This document shows, in pieces, positions 12,801-25,480 of a stretch of 64,000 nt of DNA. Position 1 is the first letter of the stretch; each line of letters opens with the position of its first letter. The position numbers and the translations under genes are program-made. The DNA is from Ignelater luminosus (Eukaryota > Arthropoda > Insecta > Coleoptera > Elateridae), in NCBI GenBank assembly GCA_011009095.1, contig VTPC01090543.1:101601-165600 (forward strand), read 5' to 3'. The notes below the pieces were generated by a model. That model saw only the letters and a list, made by a program, of their open reading frames with translations, did no database searches and was not told the origin of the DNA.

Positions 12801-15800
12801 AACACACTGTTTTAACATCCTATTTACCACTGTGTGACTTTGCGCTTTTTCTTTAAAACAGCTGGAACACATCTTGATGACAAGGTTTTGGTAAAATGTC
12901 TCTTAATTTAGCATTTTTTATCTTATTTTGCTTGTGTTGCAGAAGTTTGCTTAACTTTTTCTGACAAATGTTGCTATTTGTATTTTTGACTGTAACTAGT
13001 TTGCAACCATAAAATGTTTCTAGAAATAATAGCAGTTCCGCTTCATAAGCAGCTGAAAAGGCCAAACAAGGTTAGAATTGATGTTTGGTTTTGCGTCAAT
13101 TTTTCTCAAGCTGTTAAAAATAATTTCTATGTTCTTTTAAAGCACTTCTTTATCAGGTCGATTTTGAATTGAGTATTTACTGCACGAATTCAGATTTTTC
13201 ATAGCACGTTTTGTGTTCAGTCGCGTTGGTGGAGAATTTTTTCTTTTATAGTACTTTTGAATGAACTCGAGAAAGTAATTAAAATTGGCAATAGAGTAAA
13301 GAGATTGCAATAAAAAAAGGAAAAGCTTGTTGGTAAACTGGAAATATTGAATGTGAATTTCTTGGTAAAACTAAAAAGCCTTACACCAACAACAATCAAG
13401 GCAATTTTTTCTTATAAGTCATGAAACACAAAAAAAATATAAGCATTCCAGTTACAGACTTTCAAAGCAATAAACAAGAAATATTAATTATCTTCCAAAG
13501 CGCAAAACCATATTCCGAAATAAAACTATTATTGCTATAATCATAATCAATAAAAGTCTTTACACTTTATCTAATAAGTAACAATAACAAACCGAACTAT
13601 TTTTGATTTTACTTACAATTAAAATCGAGACAACACATTTAGGCAACATTCGTCATCAAAAGTAAAGCAACTTTGTGTTTAAACAAATGGTTGACAGATA
13701 TCAAAGAACACGAAATAACAACACGAAATGAGTAACAGGAAGCTCAAAGATACAAATTTGATACCTCCACATAATAAGCTTTATATTCTAAATAAAATCA
13801 TCATCTAAATTCAATTAATTCACTTATTCTTGTTAATTATCGAATTAATAATTCAGAGTCCATTAATTTATACTTTAGAACAAACGAAATCAAACAGAAT
13901 AAAATTTTCAATCAAGATAAATTACAAAATTACCGCACAATTCCTAATATTACAAACCAAATTTATATCTGAATACGTATTTGATCAAATAACGAATATT
14001 AAAAATCAACTCTGTGCCCCAAGATGGAAATTTTATAAAGAGATTCCAATATTTTACGCTGAATACTTCTTTTTCTTCTCCGAAAATTCCCCCTTTAGAA
14101 TAATATAGATTCACCCGAGGAAATAGCGAGCAGAAGCAAAACCAGTAGTAGTAGCAGCAGCACGCAACATAACGAAGCTGATTAGATTTAAATGCACGTC
14201 TGGGGTTCCCTAATATATACTCTTATTCGATACTTAATCAGTTTAATGGTGAGTCACACTAGATACAATTATTTCTCCCCGTTTGTAACTACTACTACTT
14301 TTACACGGAATGTCAGTAAATTTTAAGCGTAAAGACTTGGGGAGAAAACGATTTTATGACTGGGTTGCAGTTAGATTGTACGACTAGTGAAGCTTTTCAC
14401 TTATTCCCAGGTATTTTATTGAGCGAGCTTCTCTGACAGGACTATTAAGCTTTAATTTCGTTGTCCTACGAATAAAACGACTTTAACAAATTGTTTCTAG
14501 ACTTAAAAGGGCTGAAGGTATTTCGTGGAGGAGCTGCGAGTTTAAAGTTTAATCTTTTCTGTAGCAATACACGCAACGTTAAAAAATATTTTGTTTTCGA
14601 GAGATAGAAGTAAAGATAAAAGCCATTTCCTTGCAAGGCTATTTAGAAATACAATTACTTGCTACGGATTTAGGCAGAATTTAAGCCGACCGAATAGGGA
14701 CAAACAACTCTAAGTTCGCGAATCATAAGAAGTGAGCAACGAGTAAACTGCCGGAGGGAGTTTGCTTTCAATATAATTTTAAATTGAGAAATACATTTGC
14801 CTGGGAGCTTTTAAAAAGCGCTTCTACAACGTCAATCGTCATTATGCATAAGTAAGTTTGTTTCCCTTGTTTATTAGGAAAACATTTTTGTTCAAACTAA
14901 ATAGGAAGGTAAACCAGATTGAATTAATGTTTCCTGCAAAAAGTATGTTTGCATAAAGATTACAATTGCGGAAGAGAATTTGTAAGTCAAATTTTTGCAG
15001 GCATAGTATTAAAATTTGATCAAAAACTCCATATTAATACCTGGATCTGTCCGTTGAATACAAAACAAGTATTTAAATACATGTAAAACCAACAGGAGGA
15101 AACAAAAGCAGTAATCCCGGGGCTCATTAGGAATAGGAGCGGAGACAGACAATAAACTGCATTAACCAACGTCCTGCTATCATTTCACTCCCCTTTTATC
15201 ACACGCCCTCGAGCGCATACGACTTTATAGGGGGTGCGAATTTTGGAGCAGCATCTCAGGTTACATCTGTCAGATACGGTACCAATTGACGACGCATATA
15301 TAGGCTTTCTCTGATGTTGACTCATGAGCTGATATTGATACGAATCTGTCACTCCCACCCCTCTTTACCGAGATGCTTTCGGAAGTAATTTATTCCATAC
15401 TTGTTGGAAAGGTGAAGGCTTTACGAAACGGAAAATCCTTACCAGATAAGCATAAAAGGAGTGACAGCGAGTAAATCTGTTTACTTATAAGACTATTATT
15501 TCGATATTGAGGAAGAAAAGAAAACAGAGAAAGGAATTTTTCAATAAAACGGTTTATCTTCTTTACATTATCAAAATAAAGCGGAGAAGCTGTTTAGATT
15601 ACAACAAAAAATAAGACGTGAACTATTCATGTAGTGGAAATTTTAATAAAAGTTTCTAAATGAATTTCCTTTCAGTTCAATAATGAGTTTTCTTTTAAAG
15701 TTGTAATTTAAAATAGAACGCAAGGCAATCTTTACAAATTGTTTACCTGTTTTGTTATTAAAATTATGATTATGTATTAGTTATTTATTCAGAAACTCTT

Positions 15801-17029
15801 AACGGTCTTATGTATTCATAAGCATTCATAGCATAAATGTAAAAAAGTAAAGGAGGTAAATTCAAACAGTAAACTTAGTGGCTAATAATGTTAAGAATGT
15901 TATGAATCATAAATTTAGACTCAAACATCACGGAATCCCAAATGCAGGATTTAGAGGAAAGTGTGCAAACCTAAGTTACCAAAGCTGATGCCACCTGATG
16001 TTTAAGGTTTGGTCTCAAAGTATCTCGAGATAATAAAAAGAAGTGCAATTGGTGAGTATCACAACTCGCCAGTTCTCGTTAACTTCGCGATTCTCACTTG
16101 ACACTGACTACACCGAAAAACAATCAGAAGCAATTTAAGACAGAAAAAGTGAAAAAAAGCAGCCTGCCTGCCATCTTGAAATATTCTCTGAATGCTTTCA
16201 AACATTTTATATTTGTCATTACAATTAATTGTGTGGTCCTACCAAGAATACGTTCCATTTGGTAACCAGTGTAGAAACAACTTCTATAGTGACTGATTCT
16301 TTTGAGTTTACTACAGTTTGATCATGGTATTATTTGGCAAAGATATAACCATGGTTTTGATGGGTGCTAACAATTTCCTTTATAATTACTTCTAAGCAAA
16401 GTTTTAGAGAGATAATAAACAGACAGTCCTTGAACCTTTATGTTAGCTCAGTTTTGGAAAAATTCAGAAGTTCATTGGTTCATAAAAACTTTCTTGCGTA
16501 AAGCTGATCCAAAGCATTCAACCCAGTTACAGACTAACTTTATCTCTCTGATGAATAATGAGATTAACACTGTCATTATCTACCATTTCAACCAGCTGAC
16601 TGTTGATTTTAATTTATGTAACGTAGTCCAGGAGTCTAGGTGTCGTTTCTACCTTATGAAAGTTTTGCCAAACTAGGTTTTATTTTAATTGACAAATTGC
16701 TTCCACCAACTGAATAAAGCTGTTTTTTCCCCATAAAGTTTTACTAGCAGATAGACAATATGATATTTGTTTCCATAAAGAAGAAAAATATTTGATTTCA
16801 ATTATTCTTGTTCCCAAACTCCAAGACGAAAACTCAAGTATGAATTCGTTTTGAGAGTGGAGTTAACGGTGTTGCTGTAACAAAATCATGTTCTAAACAC
16901 TAGGTTGTTGTAGCTATTGCTTCTCTATTATGTTTCCTTAAATTGCTTTTTATTGTATGATTACAACAGTGAGCTTCCTTCTGCTTCATTCCCATCATAA
17001 CTAGCGACAACTAATGTAACTATATGTAT
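12801..17029. other. No recognisable gene; partly GC-richer unique-looking DNA
   Basis: No convincing coding sequence. At 14100-15500 composition is more balanced and lacks transposon motifs; it includes AGT/AGC trinucleotide runs near 14145-14162, and could be single-copy host or regulatory DNA. A 78-residue open frame at 16440-16676 matches nothing I recognise. Confidence 0.45.
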
Positions 17030-18170
17030 TGTCGCGGACGTCACTATGAGGCAACGTCTTTGCCACCATAAGCCCTATCGATATCAACCGCTTCTGTTAC
17101 CAACCGTACTAATAAACGAAAAAATCAGTTGACACGCTACAGTCGCCGACAACAACACAGCCATGACATGAAAACCGTACACCACAACGTTGCATTCTCT
17201 ACCATTACGTCCGGCAACTCCATTATACAGAAAAGGGCGACACATTAACGCTGTTCGTATATACGCCCGCCCATCAAGTCTTACCACTATTCCGAGCGAA
17301 AAGGCTCAGAAGAAACAAGATTAATATTAATAAGCAGCAGCACTATGTCAACTGTAGGACCTGGCTAAAGTGCCGAGGGAAATTCAGGACTTAACAATAG
17401 GTATTTAGGAGACAAATAGGGAATGAATTATGGGGAGGGGGGAGTCGCCTCTCCAAGCATTTTGGCGTCGGCCGGCTTGCCTCCGAGGCCATTTCCCTGT
17501 TCGTATCGCTCCGAGAGCTCGAGCCCGCCGTGGACCGCCTGAGTAAGAGGGCTACCATGGGGCTTCTATGGATGCGGAGCCTTTGGCAAAGGAGCTAACT
17601 GCTTCGCCCGGCTCTATTATTCGGGCCCTTCCTACGTAGATACTCTGGTCGACCGGCGGCTAGATGTTAGGCACGGTATCCTAACGAAGCGTCCCAAGCC
17701 GCTCGGATTAGTTGGCGGAAGACGGACGAGAAACGTCGGGGGAGAGCAACCGGGAAAGGAGAAGGGGTGTTGGACTTGGGGGACTGGAGCCGGAGTGTGG
17801 ACAGGGAAGGCGTTAAATAGGTTACAAATAGGATACATAAGGAATGAGGAAGGTAGAAGGCTAGGACAGAAGGAATGCATAGGATAATAATAGGAAGGCC
17901 AGAGTATTAGAATAGTTAGGGAAGCGGTAAAAAGGCGAACATTAATATAAATAGGAGAGTAACACATCAGGGACCATTCTAGCACAGACTAATCTAATAA
18001 AGAAAGTGCGAAGCGGCGAACGATTAAAGTGACGGTTCCGGCGAAGTGTTGCTCGAATGGTTAGGTAGGAAAGGATCAGAGAGGGAAGGGGCGTGCAGGT
18101 CCGTTATTGGTAAGCAAACGGGGCTCGCGGACGGAACCAGACTGTTAGCAAAAATAGTAGGATTTTTGTT
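17030..18170 (+). mobile_element. GC-rich block, possible LTR with promoter
   Basis: This block is clearly GC-richer than its surroundings, most of all at 17430-17780. It starts near TGTCGCGGACG, compatible with the TG start of an LTR. Near 17944 is a TATAAATAGG box, followed by about 50 nt and then an AATAAA at about 17996, an order expected for the U3-R-U5 of an LTR. I could not find a matching second copy, a target duplication or a primer binding site, so a solo LTR, the 5' end of another repeat, or a host promoter remain possible. The open frame on the other strand at 17632-17985 is low-complexity and judged a shadow. No breaks are described because no element was established. Confidence 0.3.
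17943..17953 (+). promoter_or_regulatory. TATA box candidate
   Basis: TATAAATAGG matches the RNA polymerase II TATA consensus well and sits in the GC-rich block about 50 nt before an AATAAA. Its position supports an LTR-type promoter but does not prove it. Confidence 0.3.
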
Positions 18171-21100
18171 TTGAAACGACGATAATGCCGCGTATTAACA
18201 GAGGATGTAGTACCGTATGGTGGAGCATCCTCTTTTACGAAACAGTGCGACTCAGAAGGAGTCATGCAAATACCAAATTTACATGTAAGACCTGGCTGTT
18301 AGTATCATGGCAAAAGCACAATGGAAATACCGCGAGACCCTAGTGCGCTACTGAAAATTCCTAGAGAGTAAATAATTGTACACAACATCCTTCTGAAACT
18401 TTAAACGAATGCAGTATATTTTGAAAACTTGCTCTTAGAGAACGAATATAAGATGTGTGGGCTAGATACAACCCTAACAGAATTTAGTGAGAAGTTTTAG
18501 AACGATGATCAGGTGTCTTGATATAAAACAGAATTCGACTGTAAAGGCTGTATCAGATGCTCTAAGCTAGCCACGAAAATTACGAGTAGAATAGAGCAAA
18601 ACTGACAACCTAAAGCTTTGTCGTACAGCTGGGACAAGATCAGCCAGACCACTTGTCAGCTAATATGAGTAACTCGACTGTAATCTTGCCATATCAATAG
18701 TTCTCATTGCACGTCGAGGCAAGTCTACAGTAAGAATAATACAATAACTTGGCAAACAGCTTGCCGCTTGTAACAGCATGTACCATTCGGCCTACTTAGC
18801 TAGATTGGCTGCCTGACAGTTTTGTCCAGATCCTTGCTCAGGCGCTTAGCAAGTCAACTTCTAACGAAACTCGAATTGATAATATCTCTTTTAAACCAAT
18901 ACTAACAGCTAACTAGGTAAGGCTGAGTAATAGGCCAGCCTAAGTAACTTAATGAAAGAGAAAACATTGCCAAAGGCCACAACAGCTCATTGCGTAAAGA
19001 GCATAATTAGATTCACAAGTAGGTTGGTAAAAGCACAAGAGCCCAAATCGTTAGAACTTCTACGCACGACGATTCTGCCAGCAAAGATCTGATAACTTAT
19101 GTTTGCTGTTTTTCTCCTACAACATAAAAAAGTCAAGTTGGTGTCGTTGGTGTTGGATGAATGACACTAATATTTTATTAATAAAAACAGTTTTCCATTA
19201 AATAGACGAGGTTTCTAAACCAAATCGTTTTGGTTTGGCTTCTACAGGTCATTAAAAAATCTGAAACTCAAGGCAGGCCGAAAGCAGTTAGCATAGCGAG
19301 CCTACGTCAATAAATTCTGAAATTTTCTGCGTTTTCTAAGTGATAGTGGTTTCTATTAAGTACCATCTATCATAAACGATGCCTAGAAAAGTGAGATAAA
19401 TCAAGTGTTCATTATAAAATCTGAATATAATAACAGTTCATGTCCAGCAAATTTACGACTAAATAGGATGTTAAAGAAATTGTTTTTCAAGTGTATTTAA
19501 TGTTAATAAATCTTCATATTTTCTTTTAAATGCAGGTAATTTACTGTCTAAGCTTTGAGAAGTATTTTGGTTTTACTGTGACGTACTTTAGTTTCATTTC
19601 TCAACAAATATTTTCAATGATAAAGTGACTATCTTAAAATTCTACTTATCATTGCTGAGGTATAATTTAAAAGAAGATTAAAAGGGAAAGCATATTGCTG
19701 AAAGTTGAGAGTTGTTCAAGAATATCACATTACTCGCCATAAGTACACTTTCTTTCTATTTATTCTTTATTTTTGGAAATGTTGCTCATTCAATCCTAAT
19801 TGGACATTGGATTTTCTCTTTATTTTATTGTCTGCTTTTTTTAAATTTACTTGCTTGTTGTTTAACCTTCATCAAGAAAAAGATTGGTTTTGTTTTATGT
19901 ACAAAGGTCATATAAAATTAGAAACTTAATGATTTTGATTCCACAATCTACCACTACACTATCAAATGCGTTCTTTTATTAAAATTAAGTAAAATGTGGT
20001 GTCTATGCAGTTGTGCAGCTGTAAAAGAAACATCCTGTATTTTAACGATCACTTTTGAAGTTCCCTAACGTCTTTTAGAATTTTATATTAAAAAACTATA
20101 TAGTGGTTTCGAAAGGTCTAAGTTGCTATATTCTCGGTATATTTATTCGAGAATAGCGACCACCTGTTTATGTTTGCGCCGTTTTTTTTTTGATTCTCCA
20201 TTACACTCCATTCTCCATGCAGGGAAAATCAATAAACAATAAAACGACATCGGAAAATACGTCTAATTTTTGTTTCCTATTTCTCGAATTCATTTAAGAT
20301 CGTTGCAGGGGTTCCTTGAAATAGAGGGATTTTTTTTTCTTCAAATGCTAAATATTAACCCAGAGAAAAAAAGAAAAAGAAACGAAAAAAAAGACTGGAA
20401 ACTTTTAATACGGGACTAACGAAGTAAAACAACGTAAGTTTAAACTTTGGTAGAATAACCAAATTAAAATAATTGGAAAATTTGTTGTTGAAAAGCTCTT
20501 CAACTTTATAGTACAAGAAAACAGTATTCCTTTTTGTCCCCGCAATTTGTCTATCCTTGAACTTCCCGTTATTTAGCAAATTGAATTACCGAGACGTGAG
20601 AGACAAGGAGGGAGGGCTCCTCTTTCAAGCGATTCTATGTAAAATATCACATTAATAACAGTGCAATATTCCACCCCAAGGATTTTCATTTCAGCCGCAT
20701 AGTTCTGTCAACAACGGGCCAAGTTTGATTCGCCAGACAGTCAAATCCGTCTTGAAATTACCGCTACCGTGTTGATTTCTACGATCAAAGCGGGTTGTAA
20801 AATCGTCGTGGCGGATAATTGCGAATATATTACATTCCATTAAGCTCGCTCCATGACGAAATTCCGACAAGCTTTCCTGTTATTAGTGTAGTTGCGGGCT
20901 AAAGTGGGAGAGGGATGTTTTGCTTTGGAGACACTCTCCTGGCTTATAAATTATGATGAATTGGCTCCAAAGAAATGTTTCTTGATGCTGCCTTGGGCGT
21001 TTGATGTATCGCATCCCTGAATGTTTTAAGATTTTATTTACTCCGGGGACTTGTCTTTGAAATGCAAATCCGCTTACATATTTACTTAAAACGTTTTGAT

Positions 21101-22339
21101 TTTAACTTTCTTATTTCTTTTCCTATCGCGTTTGATGCTTACGTGTTATTGTATAATAAATAACTACACTGATTGATAATCACGTTGTTAAAGGCTTTCT
21201 TGACACCGAAAACTGAGTTAATTAGCTGATTATTAGTTATTGTCGGAAAGCCGATTATATTGCTGATAGAATACCCGTAAAAACGCTTCACCAGGCCTTA
21301 GGAAGTTTAATGTAACCCTTTACATCATCGAAATAGAGTAAATCCGCTTACGTGTATCTATAATCTTTTTAATGGCAAAAAGAGCTTTCACACAAATTAA
21401 TTCTTTCAAAGAACAGTATTACTTTCGATTTTCTACGGGCTATTCACCTTAATTCGTGTTGCTTTTTTTTATAGTTAGAGTTAATAGTTTGGAAAAAAAC
21501 CAAATGGTACTAATAAATTGTCCTGAAGCTGAAGCTGGTATAAAAATATTATTTTATGTATTTTAGCTGCATTCATTTATAAAAGAATAACATTGCATAA
21601 TACAGAAACAGGAAACCTTATCATCCTAAGCAGTGAATATTACTTGCTTTGTAAATTGATAACTTATATGTCGGTACTGCTCAATACCTTAAGAAGCTTT
21701 GGAAACATCAAATGACTTGAATCTTAATAGCAAATTATTTTACTCGTATGAAACTATGAACGTAACAATACGTAGGCAGATAAAATTATAATAAAACCAA
21801 CCTCGTAAAGGAAAGGTTCTCGTAGGAACCCAAGCTTGAAACCCAAAGGGCGGATGAGGACGCGGACACCGGCACATAAGCTGGTGGGTTTAACCCTTGC
21901 ATCCTTTTAAGCAGATTGAAATGACCCCAAAACAGTAAAAATCTGCAGAGTATTTTGAAAATATTTTTTTCTGAGAGTAGGTCAGTACTTATTAGTACAC
22001 TCATTGAGAAATCCGTAGTCAGAAATAAAGAAGTTTGAAGTCTGCCTTAATGATTGCATCATGATGACAGTAGAATTGCATGAATTAAACAAGATAAACA
22101 ATTTTTTCTTTTCGTTGGTTGTCCCTATAACTAATTACAGGTAAGCTTCCGTACTAGTCCAATAGATGATGGTGTGAATATTTTAAAGACTAAAGATAAT
22201 AAGAGTTAAATTGCTTTCTCTCTCTCTCTCTCTACTTCTATAATTTTCTTAGAGAAAGTTCACTTAACCCAATCAGCCTGTGTTATCTTTGATGGTAAAA
22301 TCAAACGTCCTCTTAAGAGAAGCTATATGTTAAGGTAAA
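18171..22339. other. No recognisable gene
   Basis: 18170-19330 has moderate GC and no long frames; it may be the degraded interior of the repeat starting at 17030, but no motif confirms this. 19330-20580 is AT-rich. 20580-21060 is GC-richer, looks single-copy and is a candidate regulatory stretch. A short hairpin (GCTATATTCTCG facing CGAGAATAGCG) lies at about 20125-20160. A CT dinucleotide run lies at 22214-22232. Confidence 0.4.
22214..22232. repeat. (CT)n microsatellite
   Basis: Short CT dinucleotide run seen directly. Confidence 0.9.
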
Positions 22340-25330
22340 TAATTGTTTTTTGTGCTCCTATGGCACGTTCCAGTCGAAAGTGGTCCTTTGATAATGTTTA
22401 GAACGATAGATTTCTTTAGGGAAATTGTCAGTTGTGGTGCCACCAGAGACTATTGTTCGAAATTGTGAAGTCCAACCGTTAAAAACCCGATAAAGACGAC
22501 TTTTTCTTGAATCCTAAATTATAGAAAAATTTTTAGCGTTCTTGCCTTCAGTTGCAATATAATGCCGCTAGGATTTCCATAAAAGGACGCCATTGGTGGC
22601 CAGCAATAGTGTCTTTCCATACAATGACGCTTTCGGTGGCAACACCAGCAGCACCTTCTAAGAGAACACTATTCTATCATTAAAGATGGTGGTTGGTTTC
22701 AGCAAATGACCCCCTTTGGACGACTATTGAAAACGGTCACATTTTGCTCTTTGTTGTTTTCGAGAGCAAGTTCGAAAATATCTACTGGTCACGATTTGCT
22801 TCTTATAATAATATTTTCTTTGATCCACCACCTGAAACCTTATAAAATACTATCATAGTTTTGGTTTGACTTTGCCCTTTCTAACATTGCAGCCGAGAAC
22901 AATCCTTTGTTGAAGTACCAAGTACAACCATTTACAGTACAATACATTTTCCTAAAAACATTGTTTAAAACTACAAAGTATTGGCCATTATTGGCCACTA
23001 AAGGCAGCCTTTTGTGGATGTTCAAAGCACGTCTATGTGTCGTGCAATAGGTTTTTCTAGTAAGATTTTTAGTATACCTACACCCGCAACGTTAGGTAAG
23101 ACAGAAGCTAATCGTTGACCTTTAAGGGGCAACAAAGTCAAAATTTTGCTTGAGCTTCAACGACATGTGGCCCTTGGTAATCAGAATTCAAAAGAAACAA
23201 TAGACAACACTGACAATATTGTTAAAAAAGATTATGGCGCTTAGTTTCAGCAAAGGGTTGCCTTTGGCTTCCGACGGCCACGTTTTACATTTGACAAGAA
23301 ATTCAACAATCCTTTCAAGAAGATGTGTTGTAGAGTAACCAAGAGGAAGACAATAGTCGTAGAAAAAAGTCACCTACACTAATCGTCAAGTTTTGCTTTT
23401 TATAACAGCAAATCGTCATTAATGTTACCACCGAAAACATTTTGAGTATATTATCAGAAGATTACATTTTGCACCTTCAGAACTACCCATATTTAATGGG
23501 ACTAGGCCTTTTTAAGATTCTAGTCAAAGGCAACTCGTTGCTGAAGCACAGAAAGCAATTATCTTAGATTTTCTCAAGAAGATTGTTGACAGTGCTGATG
23601 CCGCCGGAAAGTTCAAAGGACAATCGTTGGTTGCCAAAGGCAGCCTTCTATTGAAAAGCAAAGCAAGGCTTTTTCTTCTGCAATAGCTTTTTTTAAGAAT
23701 ACTTTTTGTTACGTCCACTTATAGTATGTCCACTTATACCAGGAAGTGGGCGTTTCCTTAAAAAAAGCAAAAAATTCAACTGTCACATTCTCTTAAAAAT
23801 TATAAAATAATAGTATATCTCCCATTAATTAATCTTAATCTCTCTCATTTCCGTAAAAAATAAACTCAAGTGTACCGTGTGCCCGCCTCAATAACAGCAC
23901 CACGCATCCTGATAGCAGGAGCTTTATTGTCTTAGAAAATTCCGCCCTCGGTGGCAACATCGACAGTCCTCTTAAGAAAACCAATTGTGCAGTAAACAAT
24001 TGCGTTTAGTTCCATCGCAGGACTATCTTTGATGGCCGACGATTGGATTTCTCTCTTTCTAACTGCACCATTCTTGGCGGTAAATTTGAAAATTTTTTTG
24101 TGCCTTGCATGTCAGAAGAAAGGCCTACACAGATAGTCTATGATTATACTACCTTTGGAAATATTACTGAAAACCTTTTTAGAGAATTCTGCAGATTGCG
24201 CGTTGAGCTCTAACAACAAGTTATGTTCACCTATTGCCAAAGGACATTTTTTTATAGAATACTAAATGCAATCATTTACAGTAGGATTTCCGTAGAAGTT
24301 GCCTCCACACCATTGTGAGGAAACATAAGACTCGACTGTTAGTCACTAAAGGCACCCTGCTGCCTTCTACTTAAAGCATCGTTCCTAGTACAATAATTTT
24401 TGCTAGGACGGTTCTCAGCGTCCAACGTTAGGAAACGCAAAGTCCAACTTTCAACCTCAATTAAGCCAATAACTATTACAAATAACGTTCATACATTCGG
24501 AAAAAAGCGACAGCTTTACAGGTCTCTCTTTTTCAAAAACAAAAAAAAAAAGATTTTGCTCTTTGTTTTCTAAACAACTCTAACACAACAGCCTTCTTAA
24601 AAAAATTGTAGATCGGGCTTGGTAAAACCGGTAATTTGAGCTTTCTACTTTTTTCTCAGATAAGCTGCGGCGACAACATTAAACAGCTTCCTTCACCCTC
24701 CAATAATATGCAGCATTTATAGACCAACAGTCGGGCTTTGTCCCTCATGCATATCTACGGTTATAGCACCATACACCTTCTTGGATACAACATCATCTTT
24801 AGTTTAATAGTCATTCTTTACGTTCCAACAAAAATTTACTATACTAAAAAGGACAAAACCTCGATTGCTTAAGGAGGTAACTGCAAAAACCTCTTTAAGA
24901 AAGATCATTGTGTGAGTTATAGTCGTGCTTTTGAGATTTAACAAAATGTCACTAGAAGTGGGTAAGTGGGTTAATAATCGATCTTTCTCGTTTCAAGCAA
25001 TGCCACCTTGAGGAATATTAATAACATTCTTAGGAGAAACTGCTCGAGTATAAGAGCTTATTTCTGGAAAAAGTTGTGCTTCTTACCTACAGCTCCTTTG
25101 TCAGCAATTATCTCAACAGAACTATTGCAATGTAGATATTAATGGTCTCTGTTTTTAAAGCAAGCCACCTTCGACGAAAACATCAACAGTTTTTAAGAAA
25201 ATCTACCTTATGATAAATAGTTGTAATTGGTGCTCCAATAAAAGGCCACCATTAGTCGCTTACAGTGGGGCTTTGCCCCTTCTAACCGTATCATTTAACT
25301 TTTTTGATAATCCTGCTTTGTTTTCTACAG
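22340..25330. repeat. Ancient diverged tandem repeat, unit about 670 bp
   Basis: Several landmarks recur in the same orientation and order. One is ACTAAAGGCAGCCT followed by an AAAGCA...GCAATAG...TTCTAG tail, at about 22995, 23628 and 24340. CAA(C/T)CATTTACAGTA occurs at about 22926 and 24270. CGGTGGCAACA followed by (A/T)CT(T/A)AAGA occurs at about 22633 and 23950. CAACGTTAGG occurs at about 23087 and 24430. The first and third copies are offset by about 1340-1350 bp at several landmarks, and an intermediate copy sits about 640 bp in, which gives a unit near 670 bp and some four copies. Identity is low, so the array is old. Short minus-strand open frames in different copies share RLPLVANN/RLPLATND-like text, but there is no continuous coding frame and I recognise no protein. 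Confidence 0.55.
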
Positions 25331-25345
25331 AAATACCCTGTACGA

Positions 25346-25480
25346 CAGGGGTAGGCAAACCTGGCGTTCAAACTCGAATTGGTTCGTACTACCACAAAAC
25401 ACGTTTACATACACTTCAACTCAAACGTCAAAATGTTTTATTAATCAGCGTCGAAACTAAGTTGTTTTTTTTAAATTCTG
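25346..25480. mobile_element. Possible hAT-type element end
   Basis: CAGGGGTAGGCAAACCTGG at 25346 resembles hAT termini, which commonly start CAGGGGT followed by a (C/T)GGCAA-like sequence. The sequence after it (GTTCAAACTCGAATT...CGTACTACCACAAAAC) resembles the subterminal part of such elements. I found no matching opposite end in the window and no transposase. Treat as one end of a short or truncated copy. Confidence 0.35.

Noticed and set aside
16440-16676. 78-residue plus-strand frame, considered as a hAT or BEL piece
   Set aside because: No catalytic or zinc-binding motif could be matched on either strand.
17632-17985. 117-residue proline- and serine-rich minus-strand frame
   Set aside because: It is the complement of a purine-rich stretch in the GC-rich block; no recognisable domain.
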